A DNA stretch of 64,000 nt from Camarhynchus parvulus (lineage: Eukaryota; Chordata; Aves; Passeriformes; Thraupidae). A program made the translations under genes and the position numbers. The stretch spans positions 4,650,001 to 4,714,000 of the forward strand of contig NC_044585.1 in assembly GCF_901933205.1 (NCBI RefSeq). The letters run 5' to 3'. Below the pieces are notes generated by a model, which worked only from the letters and a program-made list of their open reading frames with translations, was not told where the DNA came from and ran no database searches. Below are positions 12,156-23,240 of this stretch, piece by piece; within the stretch, counting starts at the first letter, position 1, and every line of letters starts with the position of its first letter.

Positions 12156-13002
12156 CCGCCGCCCCTCCGCATCCGGGCTGGCTCTCCCTGCTCGCCCCAT
12201 CCCCACGGCGGGGAAGAGCCAGCCCCTCTCATTCCGTGCCAAGTTCCTAAATCACAGCGCCAAACAGCGCATTGGAAAATAAAACCAACCAGAAAACAAT
12301 ACATAAATAATATTTGAAAAAAAAAAAAAAAAAAACGCCAAAGCTTTGTGCTGTCTCCAATCAGGGGGTGCTGGATCCCACCGACCGCTCAGGGAAGGGG
12401 AGGTGGAGAAAGGGGATGGGGTTTTCTTTGATGAATTCCTAAACAACCCCTATTATTAATTTCTTCACCAACCAAGGGTGAATAGGGGCTCCAAATGGCA
12501 AGATTTGCTTTTCAAAGAGGAACGTGAAATCAAAACACCTGTTCTACATTAGCCCTCTCTCGCTTCCACCTCCCCTGTAAATGAAATTATTTAAATAATG
12601 AATATATATATATATATGAGAGAGAATAGGCGTATTGTTTTTCTCCCCTGCCATATGTGATCAGAGCTGGCACACCGGGTATCTCTTCAGGTGAATAAAT
12701 TCATATTTATGAAGAATATGAAGAAGCGCCATGGTGAGTTCTACCAGAGCATCTTTAGGCACACTCACACCCAAAACTTCACGCCCAAACCTACCCCAAA
12801 ATCCCCCCCGCCTCCTCATCCTCTGCTGGGGATGGCCAGCAAGCCCAGAAGAAGCAGTGATCAAACACTCCCAGTCTGTGCACCCCAATTTCCCTGCACA
12901 CACGGGTGGCTCCCCAAACAAACCTCACTGCCCGCACGGGTGGGCCCTGCTGTGGGATCCACCCCACGCACATCAGGCCGTGCCCAGGGCCTCGGGGACC
13001 CC
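12156..13002. other. Non-coding sequence with simple tracts
   Basis: The stretch contains a poly-A tract near 12318-12335 and an eight-copy (TA)n tract at 12602-12617. It has no supported gene. A plus-strand frame of about 285 codons starts at 12731 but runs through the following simple repeats and a CpG-rich patch, so it is not accepted. Confidence 0.5.
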
Positions 13003-13076
13003 CCCATTCCCCATTCCCCATTCCCCATCCCCATCCCCATTCCCCATCCCCATTCCCCATCCCCATCCCCATCCCA
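13003..13076 (+). repeat. CCCCATT/CCCCAT tandem repeat
   Basis: Alternating ccccatt and ccccat units form a C-rich array of about 74 bp. On the minus strand it reads as ggggaatgggg, the same core seen in the arrays at 12.05 and 45 kb. Confidence 0.9.
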
Positions 13077-13094
13077 GGTGCCATCCCTGGGTAC

Positions 13095-13122
13095 CAGCCC
13101 AGCCCAGCCCAGCCCAGCCCAG
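13095..13122 (+). repeat. (CAGCC)n microsatellite
   Basis: About five and a half tandem copies of a 5-base cagcc unit are visible shortly after the C-rich array. Confidence 0.9.
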
Positions 13123-13124
13123 GG

Positions 13125-13370
13125 GTGTCCCCAGGCGGGGCGGGCCGGGGGGGGCAGCGGAGCCCCTTTACCTTGGCGGGGGGCTCGGCAGAGCTCTCAT
13201 GGATGCCGAGCAGCCCTGGCAGAGGGCCCGGCCGGCTCTCGGCCCTATTTCCGCTCGGAACTACGCGGGGACACTGCCCGGCCCGATAAGGTATCGCAGA
13301 GCCGCGCTCAGCGCCTCGCTGCGAGCTCCGCGGCCCCGGGCTGGGCCAGCGGGGAGATGTCGAGGCATTT
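13125..13370. promoter_or_regulatory. Small CpG island
   Basis: CpG density is high over about 240 bp, with motifs such as ccgcggccccggg. It abuts the simple repeats upstream. No protein start with supporting splice signals was seen. It could be a CpG-rich regulatory element or a short non-coding promoter. Confidence 0.5.
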
Positions 13371-13475
13371 CTGGGAATAATCACATCACACAAGTGCTTA
13401 CATTCCGGCTTCCTTTCTCTTTATCCCTACCACCAAGTTTGAAGTCACACCTTCTACCGGATTGTTTAAGGTCTC

Positions 13476-13513
13476 GGGGTTGCAGGGGGGCGGCTGGCAG
13501 GGAAGGGGGGGGG
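13476..13513 (+). other. G-quadruplex-type motif
   Basis: Four G-runs of 4, 6, 3 and 9 bases are separated by loops of about 5, 9 and 2 bases. This fits a relaxed G-quadruplex pattern on the plus strand. It lies just downstream of the CpG island, where such motifs are common. Folding was not tested. Confidence 0.6.
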
Positions 13514-14713
13514 TTGCTGGTTGTTAATCTCGAGGGTTCCTCCAGGCCAATAAAAGGAACGTGGTCAGAAATTTCTTCTTTTCCATAGAAACCTCTCATT
13601 CTCCCCCCCACCCCAACCCCTAACCCTTCCTGTTTGTTTTTTGGTTTTTTGTTTTTTTTTTTTTGCCTGGACTTCAGGTCCTGCAAATTGAGCTGCAAAG
13701 TTACAAAAAAGACTTTGTTTGCCCCATAGAGCCACGGAGGGGTCCTGGTGTACACACAGACCTTGTGGGAAATGCACCTGGAAAGGAGAATATGTAAAAA
13801 TATTTTATCCACCTCCACTGGGACAGGTTTCCTGAAATGCAACTTTCAGGCCTTAAACCTGCAGCATCCAGGAGGTTTGATAAATGTGCTGATATGAAAA
13901 GGATTGTCAGTAAACACTGGGGTGTGTGCACACAAATACTTCTTTAAACATCTGGTACACACCATTTACATATCCAGGCATTGATCTTAATTAACTTGAG
14001 ATCTTAAAAGCCTGAACAGGGGGATTTTGACTGGGAGATGGGTAAAAGCAGCTCTGGAAATTCACATTTTCCAGCAGAAAATCCACCAGAATCTCTTTCA
14101 CTGGGCATTTTGCTCTGTTCCCCCTCTGCTCCCTGTCCAGATTGCTGTGGCTTTGTGCCACCACCTGTTGAGCTCTGAGCTCCCCTCATTGTCCCCTTCA
14201 TTTGGATCTACTTGGGATTCCTAAAAATCAACCTGATCCCCCTGCTCATATCTCCTAGCAGGCACTGAGCTTGTGCAGCAAGCAGCAGCAGAAGACACAG
14301 AATGGTTTCTATATTTTCTTTTTTTCCTTAAGAATTCTGGGTTTTACTGCTTGACAAAAAGGCTGATTTTGGGACTGATGTTGAAGCATCCAGCACTGAC
14401 ACACTTCGAAAAGGTAAAATCAAGCAGATGGAGACAAGTGATTTCTGCCTGAGGGGCACTGTCAGAGGGCAAACCTTTGGCAGTGCCCTTGAGCCCCTTG
14501 TCACCCTTCCCATCCTTCATTTAGGTCACTTTTTTCATGCTGCAACCACCCTGGGACTGCCTCTTCTTTGTGCAGCTCTTGCACCAAACCAGACCCCCCC
14601 TCACAGAGAAATTCTGCTGTTTTCTAATAAATAACCAGAGCATGTGTGCACCATGCCTATGGTCACAGAAACTTGGCCTTTGGCTGGGATTTCTGGTTGT
14701 CACCTCCTGCCAG
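13514..14713. other. Intergenic sequence, no gene seen
   Basis: CpG content drops sharply after about 13.7 kb. There is a T-rich tract near 13640-13663. Open frames are short shadows. No mobile element was recognised before the microsatellite at 14.7 kb. Confidence 0.5.
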
Positions 14714-14745
14714 CAATAATAACAATAATAATAACAATAATAAGA
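14714..14745 (+). repeat. (AAT/AAC)n microsatellite
   Basis: A run of aat and aac trinucleotides about 32 bp long sits directly upstream of the CR1 reverse-transcriptase fragment. Confidence 0.85.
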
Positions 14746-14789
14746 ATGTTGCTTTGTGGATTCAGAGCTGCCAGAAAGGCACCAAGCCA

Positions 14790-14960
14790 AGTGTTACACT
14801 TGTGGGAGGTATCTTGCAGAGTACTCCAAGGATCTTTTGTTAGGTCTGGCCTTATTTAATATTTTCATTAATGACCCAGTAAATGGATTACACAGCCCAT
14901 TAATAAAATTGGCAGATGCTACCCAGTTAAGGGAGCTCATGAAAGGCAAGAGTAGATTAA
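14790..14960 (+). mobile_element. CR1-type LINE reverse-transcriptase fragment, broken
   Basis: Translation gives ALFNIFINDPVNGL, a close match to the LFNIFIND motif of the CR1-clade reverse transcriptase palm. It is followed by LIKLADATQL, where active elements carry the catalytic F/YADD motif; here it reads LADA, so the catalytic residues are damaged. The preceding GV-QGS-type motif (RVLQGS) lies in a different frame, showing at least one frameshift. Neither end of the element is recognisable, so this is a small internal remnant. It is an old, dead retrotransposon copy. Confidence 0.75.
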
Positions 14961-16652
14961 AAAGGGAAAGCAAAATGACAGAGAAAAGCAGGAAGAAAGG
15001 ACAGAGAAGGAGCCCAAAATTATTTGTGATGATGAAATTCAGGGAAAGGTGTCTGGAGGATCATTCAAACCCCAGATTCTTTAATTGTGGTTTTATCCAC
15101 AATCCAGTAAAAATGAATTATTAGTCCCAGAGAGAGATGGGGCAGAAGGTGAGGCTGGAGCTTGCAGGGAGGGGTGGCAGGAGGGCAGGGACCACAGCAG
15201 GAGCGCTGCTCACACACGGAGTGGCACAGGGGACTGCACCCTCCTGCTGGCCAAAACTACCAGAGGGACACTGGAACACAACAAAAAGAGCTGCTGTGCT
15301 GAAAAGGGTAGGAGAGACCCTTAGTTTTGAGGGTAGGGTTCAACAGCAAGGCAGGGAAGCCCCCAGATATTTTGGGGTTCCCTGTGCTCCTAGCAGGTGT
15401 CATCAAATCAATCTGGATCAGTTGGAGTTTGGGAGAGTGGTGCAGGAGACACCAGATTGCATAAATAAGATAAATCTGACAATCTTGGAGCTTGGCTGCC
15501 CACTTTTCTCTCTCAGCTTTTCCAGGGGCATCTCATAGAGCTCTAAAAAAATAACGTAACCATGAGGGGTCTGTGAGGGGCTGCAGGAGGAGGAAAAGCA
15601 CCTCATCAAAAATCTGGGATTCCACAGCTGAACCCTTCTCCAGAGCACTGGCAGCTGGTGGGATCCTGCTGGGTGAACAAGAACTTGGCCCAGGAAAGAG
15701 GACAAGACACAACAAAACGTGGGTAAATTAAACAATAAATGGGAAAATCCTCCCCAGGAATTCTGCTGGCCTGAGAAGGGTGGAAGGTGCTGCAATTCTC
15801 TGCTGCCCAGAGACTTAAAATGATGGAAAAAATCTCCTAATTGATCAGGTGTAAAGTGAAAATAGGGCAAAAAGAGGATGGACAATGGGTGTTTCTACCT
15901 CCCTTGGGTCCCATAGGAATTTCAGGAGGTGCAGAAGAGCAGTGTGGCCTTCCCAGTGCTTACACAGAGCAGCTCAGACCCTGAACAAACACACAGGGCT
16001 GGGGAGCCCCTCTGCCAGAACAGGTCTGTGGATTTAAACTGAGCCAGGGACATGACCACAAAGCACCAGATGTTCCAAGATGGAAATCAGAGTGGATCCA
16101 ATGGCACCAGGAAAATTCTTACAGCACAGGCTGGGCTGAGGGTTTGATGCATTAAATACTCCAAGGCTTTGGGGTTGAGTTTGCCCTTCTTAGCAGTTTT
16201 ACACAGATGAAATTCTCATGCCTTAAGCTTTTGCAGGTTATTGGGCAGAATTTTGGAGGATGTTATGCCAAGGATTGTAGCTTGCCCCAAACTGTCACCC
16301 TTTGTCCTAAATAACTATGATTCCACTACTTCCAAAGGGAAAGAAGGAATTAAACCCCAGCACTGGGTTCAGTTTACCACTGCTTTACACCTGTTTGACA
16401 TCACAATCCTACCTGCTCCAAAGAATCAAACCTCTATTCTACTCCTGCCCATTTCATTTAGACACAGGTCCCTAAAATCCTGAGTATTTCAGCATTTCCT
16501 CTTTTCTTTCAGCACTTGCTGTTCACCTATTTGATTTTTTCACTTTCCACTGGGTCACCACTACAAAAATCTTGGCCAAACTATGTGAAGCCATGAATAT
16601 GATTATGGCCTGCTAATGTAAACAGGCAGGAAGGGGTAAAATAGGTTGGTTT
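14961..16652. other. Intergenic sequence, no gene seen
   Basis: Short overlapping frames only. The 15.0-15.1 kb part is purine-rich, and some of it may be further decayed LINE sequence, but no motif confirms that. No other feature was seen. Confidence 0.5.
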
Positions 16653-16685
<33 letters not shown>

Positions 16686-16704
16686 AAGAAAGAGAGAGGG
16701 AGAA
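16653..16704 (+). repeat. Compound (TG)n(AG)n microsatellite
   Basis: About ten TG units run directly into a (GA)n tract with small interruptions. It is a typical compound dinucleotide repeat. Confidence 0.92.
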
Positions 16705-16729
16705 GGATCCAGATCCAGTTTATAAACAT

Positions 16730-17215
16730 CCATCTCCAGTAATGAGTCCTCTAGGAAGAAATGAAAAATAGCCCAGGCCTGGTAAAGTCAATTAAGTTGC
16801 TTTTAAATAAGAGGTTACCCAGAGAGGCCAAGAGTTAACATGTAAAGGCTTATTGCCAGTGCTGTAAAAAATAAAAGGAGGCTTGAATATTTGAAGACAT
16901 TTGGTTGCTATTATAAACAAGTGGATCTAATAGTGTGGGTACATTCATAGACTAACTGTAGAAGTTGGGCATCTTACAAGGACACATTGAAAGGAAAAAA
17001 ACTCCAAGGTTCCCTGGCTAAATAATTCCAAATGGGTCATTATAAAACCACTGATACAACACGTGTGGTTGGGACCCAGGGCATTTATAAGGAAAGCTTT
17101 TCAAACCCCCCAATAATGAGCAGCTAACAACAAGAGCACAGCCAAAGGTGTGTGTAATCTGCAGGGAACACATGGCAAAGCTTTACCCTGCAAATTCTTC
17201 TAATGGCCTGGAGAG
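16730..17215. promoter_or_regulatory. Possible conserved non-coding element
   Basis: The sequence is AT-rich and repeat-free, with clustered motifs such as tcaattaag, ggctaaataattcc and acacgtgtgg (E-box-like). It stands out from the GC-richer flanks. The evidence is compositional only, and the boundaries are approximate. Confidence 0.22.
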
Positions 17216-18243
17216 CAGATGGCCCTGACGCCACCTCCAGCCCTTTGCAAAATTCAACTGAGCTTTATCCCAGTGCTGGGATTTGGAATTGGATAAGGGA
17301 GCGCAGTGACAGCACCTTCCAGGGAGGGAAGGGCTCTACTCAAAGAGATGAGAAAAGGAATTAATGACAAAAGGAGAACATAGATGCTCCTCTTTTCTGC
17401 TCCAAAGCCCAGATTTTTCTCCTTGGGCCAAATCCCCATTTTTGGGGGGGTTTCAAGGAGATTACAGTGGGCTGGTAACACAATCTGGGCCAGCCCTGTA
17501 ATTCCTGCAAAGACAAACAACCTGGACTTGGCACCCACACAGCAAAGTCACCTTCTCACAGAGGCCAGTGCTGACCCACTGACCCATTATAAAGACTAAG
17601 GCTTTTTTTTCTTTTTTTTAAATGAGCAATTCTGATATGGTGATGAGAAATTTCATATCTGTTTAGATTTTTTAAAATGTATTTGTAACTTTTAAAAGGT
17701 GCACATTATAAAATCTGTGTATATATGCAGAGGAGCTCCCCAGGATATCCCAAGCTGCCAACTCCTGCCTTTGGAAGCAGCAGAAATGCTGTTCTCTTCT
17801 CCAACTCCTGCAGGAACATTCCCACAGCATCCCATGCTGTGTGACATCCCTCCACTCCCATGGAGCTGCTTTTCCAAAGGAAAACATCTTAATTTGAGTG
17901 ACAGACTTGACAAAGCCACAGCATCCCTCCCTAAAGGCAGATTCCAGAGATGGATCAGAAGTTCTGATCAGCACAGACCCTTCCTGTCCCAGCTCAGAGC
18001 TGGCCCTATCCCAACCATTCCTCCCCTCTCAGCCCACATTTAAATATCTCACACTCATCTTCAGATCATACAATTACAGAGAAGAGATGTGAAAGGGAGG
18101 TCCAAGCAGACACGAAGGACCACGTTTTATGATCCTAAAGAGGCAGAATGACCCTCAGTGAGGACGTTTTTAGGAGCATTGATATAAATTGGAGTTAAAT
18201 ATTAAGCTGCTCCTGACTATCCCACAGCAGCAGGACGTCTCTG
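17216..18243. other. Intergenic sequence, no gene seen
   Basis: Short shadow frames and a T-rich tract near 17.6 kb. Nothing identifiable. Confidence 0.5.
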
Positions 18244-18865
18244 CCCCTGTCAGAGCCAGAGGTGAGGCTCACATGGGAATTCCCAGGAGCCACAGCATCC
18301 CCACACAGGATCCAGCATCAGAATTCCTCATTTTGGAATGAAATTTTGAGCAACCTGTCCCTCAGCATGGATCCCTGAGCTGCTGCTCTGGCTCTGGTGA
18401 TGCCTCAGCTTTAGCTTTTCTATTTTTCACATTCTGTGCTGCTTTAGTGTGTGGGTCTGAGCTTCATATCAGGGCATGGTGAGCTCTGTGCACAGAGCAG
18501 GGAGACAAAACAATTCCTGCTCCAGCTGGGGACCAAGGACAAATGATCCAAATCTCAGGCCCAGGAGCACAAACAATGGGGACTGAAGAGAGAAAAACAA
18601 GCAGGGTGGGACTTCATAACCTAAAGCTGTAAGTGGACAATGAACTCCAAGATGCAAATGGACCAGAACTGATCAAAGTGAGGGATCCTGTGACCAGCTG
18701 TGCATTTTGTGACCATTTTGGTTCACCCTGGGTGTAGCCCTGGCTGGGCTCTTGTGCTGCCCAAGGTGGATCCATTGAGGAGATCCTTTTAATAAATCCC
18801 TGCTTTACTCTTTAAAGAATATTTACTTTATCCTCTCTGTCCAGCCCCTGCTCTAGGTCAGCCTT
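18244..18865 (+). mobile_element. LTR-like element, plus strand (ERVL-like)
   Basis: The part from about 18480 has the layout of a retroviral LTR: a promoter-like zone with atgcaaat (octamer), a degraded TATA region near 18670-18680, then AATAAA at 18791-18796 about 120 bp further on. A related sequence with the same order of motifs lies at 43.4-43.9 kb. The second copy of this segment lies inverted at 19163-19604. No gag or pol sequence accompanies it, so it is a solo or rearranged LTR of an ancient endogenous retrovirus. The first 230 bp (18244-18480) may be LTR U3 or host flank. Family assignment is tentative. Confidence 0.6.
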
Positions 18866-19162
18866 CCCAAGGCATCCCTGGAGCTGATTTCCTGCGGGCT
18901 CAGCAAGCAGCAGGACAGGGATCAGGGCTGCCCTGCCCTTCCCCAGCCTCCCTGGCTCCCTGTCAGCTGCAGGGGATGGGAGAGCAGCAGGGACAGGCTC
19001 AGGGCAATGAACGTCACCAGGGGGAGGTGGGGGCAGAGTTCAGCAGCATTTCCTTCATCAGAGCCTCGATGGGGACAATTAACTCAGCACCTTGATGAGG
19101 AGAGTCCTGAGCCCCCCTGGCCCTCAGAGGGAGGGGGATTCCAGCAGGAAGCATTGTTCCAT

Positions 19163-19604
19163 CGTGAGAACAGGTCACAGGGTCTGCCACTTTTATAAAT
19201 TCTCCTCCATTTGCATATTGGAGCTAATTGTGCAATTACAGCTTTAGGTTATGAAGAAGTCGAATCCTTCTTGTTTTTCTCTCTTCAGCCCATGTTGTTT
19301 GTGCTCTTGAGCCTGAGATTTGTCTTTGGTCCCTAGACAGAGAAGGAATTGTTTTGTGCACAGAGCTCACCATCCCCTGATATGAAGCTCAGACCCACAC
19401 ACTAAAGCAGCACAGAATCTGAAAAATGGGAAAGCTAAAGCTGAGGCATCACCAGAGCCAGAGCAGCAGCTCAGGGATCCATGCTGAGGGAGATATTGTT
19501 CAAAATTTCACTCCCAAATGAGGAATTCTGATGCTGGATCCTGTGTGGGGATGCTGTGGCTCCTGGGAATTCCCATGTGAGCCTCACCTCTGGCTCTGGC
19601 AGGG
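19163..19604 (-). mobile_element. Truncated inverted copy of the LTR-like element
   Basis: Read on the minus strand, this matches 18244 to about 18700 in order and orientation, including the octamer. It keeps an intact TATA-like tttataaaag at about 19181-19190. It stops soon after (near ctgtgacc), so the AATAAA and U5 part present in the plus-strand copy are missing. The outer 230 bp are nearly identical between the copies, while the LTR part differs much more. No coding retroviral sequence is present. Confidence 0.6.
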
Positions 19605-21938
19605 CACAGGTGAGCAGCAAGGAGCGCCCAGAGCTGGGCAGACACTGCCTGGCTGCTCTCTGCAGTGTGGGATGGCAGAGGAGGAGGCAGGAGTGCAAAC
19701 CTGCCTCTATTTGTTTAAGCCAGCAGTAAATTAATGCTGCAAATCTGCCAGGCTAACCCTGTGGTTTCAGGGAGATTTTTCTGGCTTTCTGGTCTGGGGT
19801 ATTATACACACAGGTTTCCTTTCTAGCCCTTGATAAACACTTCTGACCAGCTACTCAGGAGGAGCAGGGTGGGGGGAGCATTCCCAAATCCCAGTGTGGA
19901 AACCCCGGGGCCTCCCCTCTCCTGTAAACAGTGCCCTTGTCACCAGAGCCCTGCACCTGGCTCCCAGGGTGCTTCCTGTGATTGGGGGGGGTCACCTGGC
20001 ACTCAGCAGCACGGAGGGTCACCCTGGGTGTCAGCAGCTCTGTACCACCCCAGGGAAGCCCTGGAATTATTGATTAACTTGCTCCAGTGCTGCCAAAAGG
20101 GTCTGGAGGCACCGGGGTGAGAGTGTCCAGTCTGGGGAGATGCCAATGAAGAATCTCCATAAGATCCCTAAAATCTGGCTCCAGAAATTGCTCAGAGCCC
20201 CCCTGCTACCCCCCAGAGACCCCAGCAGCACCTCAAACCAGCAGGACCAGCCTGGAGCATGGTCTGGGCACTGCTGCACATCCAAAGCTGTGGTGAAGGG
20301 CTCCACCCTGCAGCAAACTTGGGGAATAAGGAACTAAATACACCCTCCTTTAATCTATTCTGTAGGTGAAAATCACTCTGTTTTAGGGATTTGCTCAGTG
20401 TTACAGGGTACAGGTCCTAAATTTGGGGTCATTCCCAAAGATGGCAGCTTGGTGCAGAACAAGTGCTCAGCCTGCTCCCCTGAGGGAAGGGGACGAGTCC
20501 TGCATGCCTGGACCTGCCTCCAGCAGCTGATTTATCTCTCTGATTCTCTCCATTCTCAGTTTTGGGGTGTCTGGTGCCATTTCCATGCTGTCACTCCTAG
20601 AAACAAAGTTCCTGTGCCTCCTGGATTTGGAACAACCCACTGGGTTCAGAGAATCCCCAGAGGAGCATCATTAGAAAAGCTGCACCCACAGCAACAAACC
20701 TCTGCACAGACAGCAGAAAATCCCTCTCAAGAACGAGTCTGACAGCCAAATTTCTTCATTTGTCCTTCCCAAACCTCTCTTTAAGGCCTGCTGTGGCAGG
20801 GGAGGTTGCTGAGGAGGGGGAGCTCACTCTGTGGAAGGGCTGCTCCACCCCTGCCCACGCTGAGAGCAGCCAGGAGGGACCAGAAACATGGAATAAAAAC
20901 ATTTACACAGCAGCCAGGAGGGACCACAGGGCAGAGCTGTCCTCCAGAAACATGGAATAATAAATTTACACAGAGCCACGGGGCACAGGGAGCTGAGATC
21001 CCACCAGTGGGGCAGGGAATGTCCTTGGGATGGTGGCAAACAGGGGGAAGGAGGTGCAGAAACTCCAGGTGGCTGCAGAGGGCTGGCACACAGCCCAGCA
21101 GGGAGCTGTCCCTCCATGCCAGCAGCCAGGCAAGCCCAGGGGGGTTCCTGGGCAGCTCCTTCTCCTCCCTTTTCCCTGGCACAAGCAGCCCAGCCTCCCT
21201 GGCATGGCTGGGGATGGAAATGCTCAGCGTGGCTGTGCTGATCCCAGGTGGGATCTGCCACTCTGTAAAACTCCTAATGTGAACCTCATCTCTTCTTTCC
21301 ACACACACAGAGTGTCTCCTAAACCCCCCTTGTCACATCCCTGAGCAGGAAAGAGAAGAGAGAGATTTGTGAGAGTTACACTTTGGCTGCTGGGTTGGGC
21401 TGGAAGGAGCTGCATGGTCTCACAAATCCTTGGATTTTTGGGGACAGAAAACCTCTGTGGCACAAAAAATCATTTTGTGATGTTCAGATGTTTGAGATAC
21501 TCAAACCTCATGGCTGGGAAGCCCTGCCTGGGTAGGGGAAGGAGCAGGAATGTATCTGTGCACGTGTGAGCATCATCCCTGTGCTGTGCCTGGGTTCCGT
21601 GCTCAGGTGGTGCACAGGGACATGGATGGCTCAGCCTCAGGGCCAGGCTGGCCCTTAAACCCCTGCTGTGAGCTTGTCTTTCCCCTCTGCAAAAGGGAGA
21701 GAAAAAAAACCCCTCTTGTATCAGCCAGGAGACAAAACCCACTTAGTATCACATCAAAAAAAAAAAAGGAAAAGTGCCCCTAGAGGGAGATCAGTCAGCG
21801 AGGGGCTGTCCCTGTGCTCCAGCTTGGATTAGATCCTGCAGCAGGGAATAAACAACTTTCACCTTGCTGTGACCCCAGGGATCCTCCAGCCCGCCTGGGC
21901 AGCTCTGCCAGAGTCCCATGGAGCTGCAGGAGCCTGGC
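19605..21938. other. Intergenic sequence, no gene seen
   Basis: GC-moderate sequence with low CpG. A local duplication of a gccaggagggacca / aaacatggaataa motif pair occurs near 20868-20960. Frames up to about 175 codons (minus strand, 20.8-21.3 kb) lack domains. No mobile element was recognised. Confidence 0.5.
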
Positions 21939-22590
21939 GGGGAGCCCTGGCCGTGCCAAACCAGGAGCCCCCTGTGCCCTGGGATACCCAGGAGGGAGCC
22001 CTGGCCATGCCAAACCAGGAGCTCCCTGTGCCCTGGGATACCCAGGAGGGAGCCCTGGCCATGCCAAACCAGGAGCCCCTGTGCCCTGGGATACCCAGGA
22101 GGGAGCCCTGGCCATGCCAAACCAGGAGCCCCCTGTGCCCTGGGATACCCAGGAGGGAGCCCTGGCCATGCCAAACCAGGAGCCCCCTGTGCCCTGGGAT
22201 ACCCAGGAGGGAGCCCTGGCCATGCCAAACCAGGAGCCCCCTGTGCCCTGGGATACCCAGGAGGGAGCCCTGGCCATGCCAAACCAGGAGCCCCCTGTGC
22301 CCTGGGATACCCAGGAGGGAGTTCTGGCCGTGCCAAACCAGGAGCTCCCTGTGCCCTGGGATACCCAGGAGGGAGCCCTGGCCATGCCAAACCAGGAGCT
22401 CCCTGTGCCCTGGGATACCCAGGAGGGAGCCCTGGCCATGCCAAACCAGGAGCCCCCTGTGCCCTGGGATACCCAGGAGGGAGTTCTGGCCGTGCCAAAC
22501 CAGGAGCCCCCTGTGCCCTGGGATACCCAGGAGGGAGTTCTGGCCGTGCCAAACCAGGAGCCCCCCTGGTCATGCCAAGCCAGCAGGGAC
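21939..22590 (+). repeat. 54-bp minisatellite, about 12 copies
   Basis: The unit starts gggagccctggccatgcc and ends gggatacccagga. Unit starts at 21994, 22048, 22101, 22155, 22209, 22263, 22317, 22371, 22425, 22479 and 22533 give a period of 54 bp with a single 53-bp step. Two variant types alternate in blocks: ccctggccatg versus ttctggccgtg, and gagcccc versus gagctcc. Because 54 is a multiple of three and the unit lacks stops, frames of 275-307 codons stay open on both strands. No start, splice or domain evidence supports a protein. Confidence 0.95.
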
Positions 22591-22639
22591 CTGTGCCTGT
22601 ATGGCCCCCAGCAGGCATCTCAACCCCGAGCTGCTTTTT

Positions 22640-23240
22640 TGACTGAAAATTGTATTTTTCTGCTGAAAATTATATTTTTTTCTGAAATACAGCCCGTGGA
22701 AGAAGGCAGGATTTTATTGTGCTTCACACAGAGATAAATAAAGTAATTTTGAGTCTCGGGGATGAAACAGGTATTAAATATTTGGCTTCCTGGCTGAGAT
22801 ACACGGATTCAATCTGCCTGGATTTTACTTCCAGGCTACTTGTCAGGCATCCTCCCCCAAGCCAAGGGGGAGGGATCCATCTGAGCCTCCAATTAAAGCC
22901 CAGCTCTCCTTAAAGGCACCATTGTAGGCAAAGGGGGAAGAAAAAGAAGAAGAAGAAAAAAAAGATAATTCTGTCAGCACAGACGTCTCCTACGCTGAGG
23001 GGTTTGCAAAGAAGTAACAGCTGAGCCTCTATGAGCCCATTTGCAAAGTTATGGACTGTAAATAAACAGAGCAGAGCAGTTCCCCCACCTAGGAGATACC
23101 ACAAGGCAGTGGACAGCACTGACAAGCCCGAGCCCTGCTGTAACTGGCTTATCTTTCTAATCCTCTGGATTATTAATAGTAGTGGGGCTGTGATAGAGTC
23201 CAGAGGCCACCCCGTGACAGACACCACCGTGTGAAGCATC
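22640..23240. promoter_or_regulatory. Possible conserved non-coding element
   Basis: AT-rich, repeat-free sequence with clustered motifs: ggtattaaatatttgg, ctaatcctctggattatta (bicoid/homeodomain-type sites in both directions) and ggcttatcttt (GATA-like). A GAA-rich tract near 22935-22962 interrupts it. The call rests on composition only. Confidence 0.25.

Larger units (their letters stand above)
18244..19604. repeat. Inverted duplication with 440-460 bp arms
   Basis: Arm 18244-18700 is complementary to arm 19163-19604, separated by a spacer of about 460 bp that holds the rest of the plus-strand LTR and unique sequence. Single strands could fold into a large hairpin. It may have arisen by inverted duplication of one LTR and flank, or by template switching. 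Two independent insertions would not explain shared non-LTR flank, if the first 230 bp are indeed flank. Confidence 0.8.

Noticed and set aside
12731..13588. 285-codon plus-strand frame
   Set aside because: It runs through CCCCAT and CAGCC repeats and a CpG-rich patch; the product is Pro/Ser low-complexity.
13612..13627. Telomere-like cccctaaccc
   Set aside because: Only one or two imperfect units are present, not an interstitial telomeric array.
21814..22737. 307-codon plus-strand and 275-codon minus-strand open frames
   Set aside because: They exist because a 54-bp stop-free repeat preserves frame. Both strands are equally open, and no start context, splice site or domain supports a protein.
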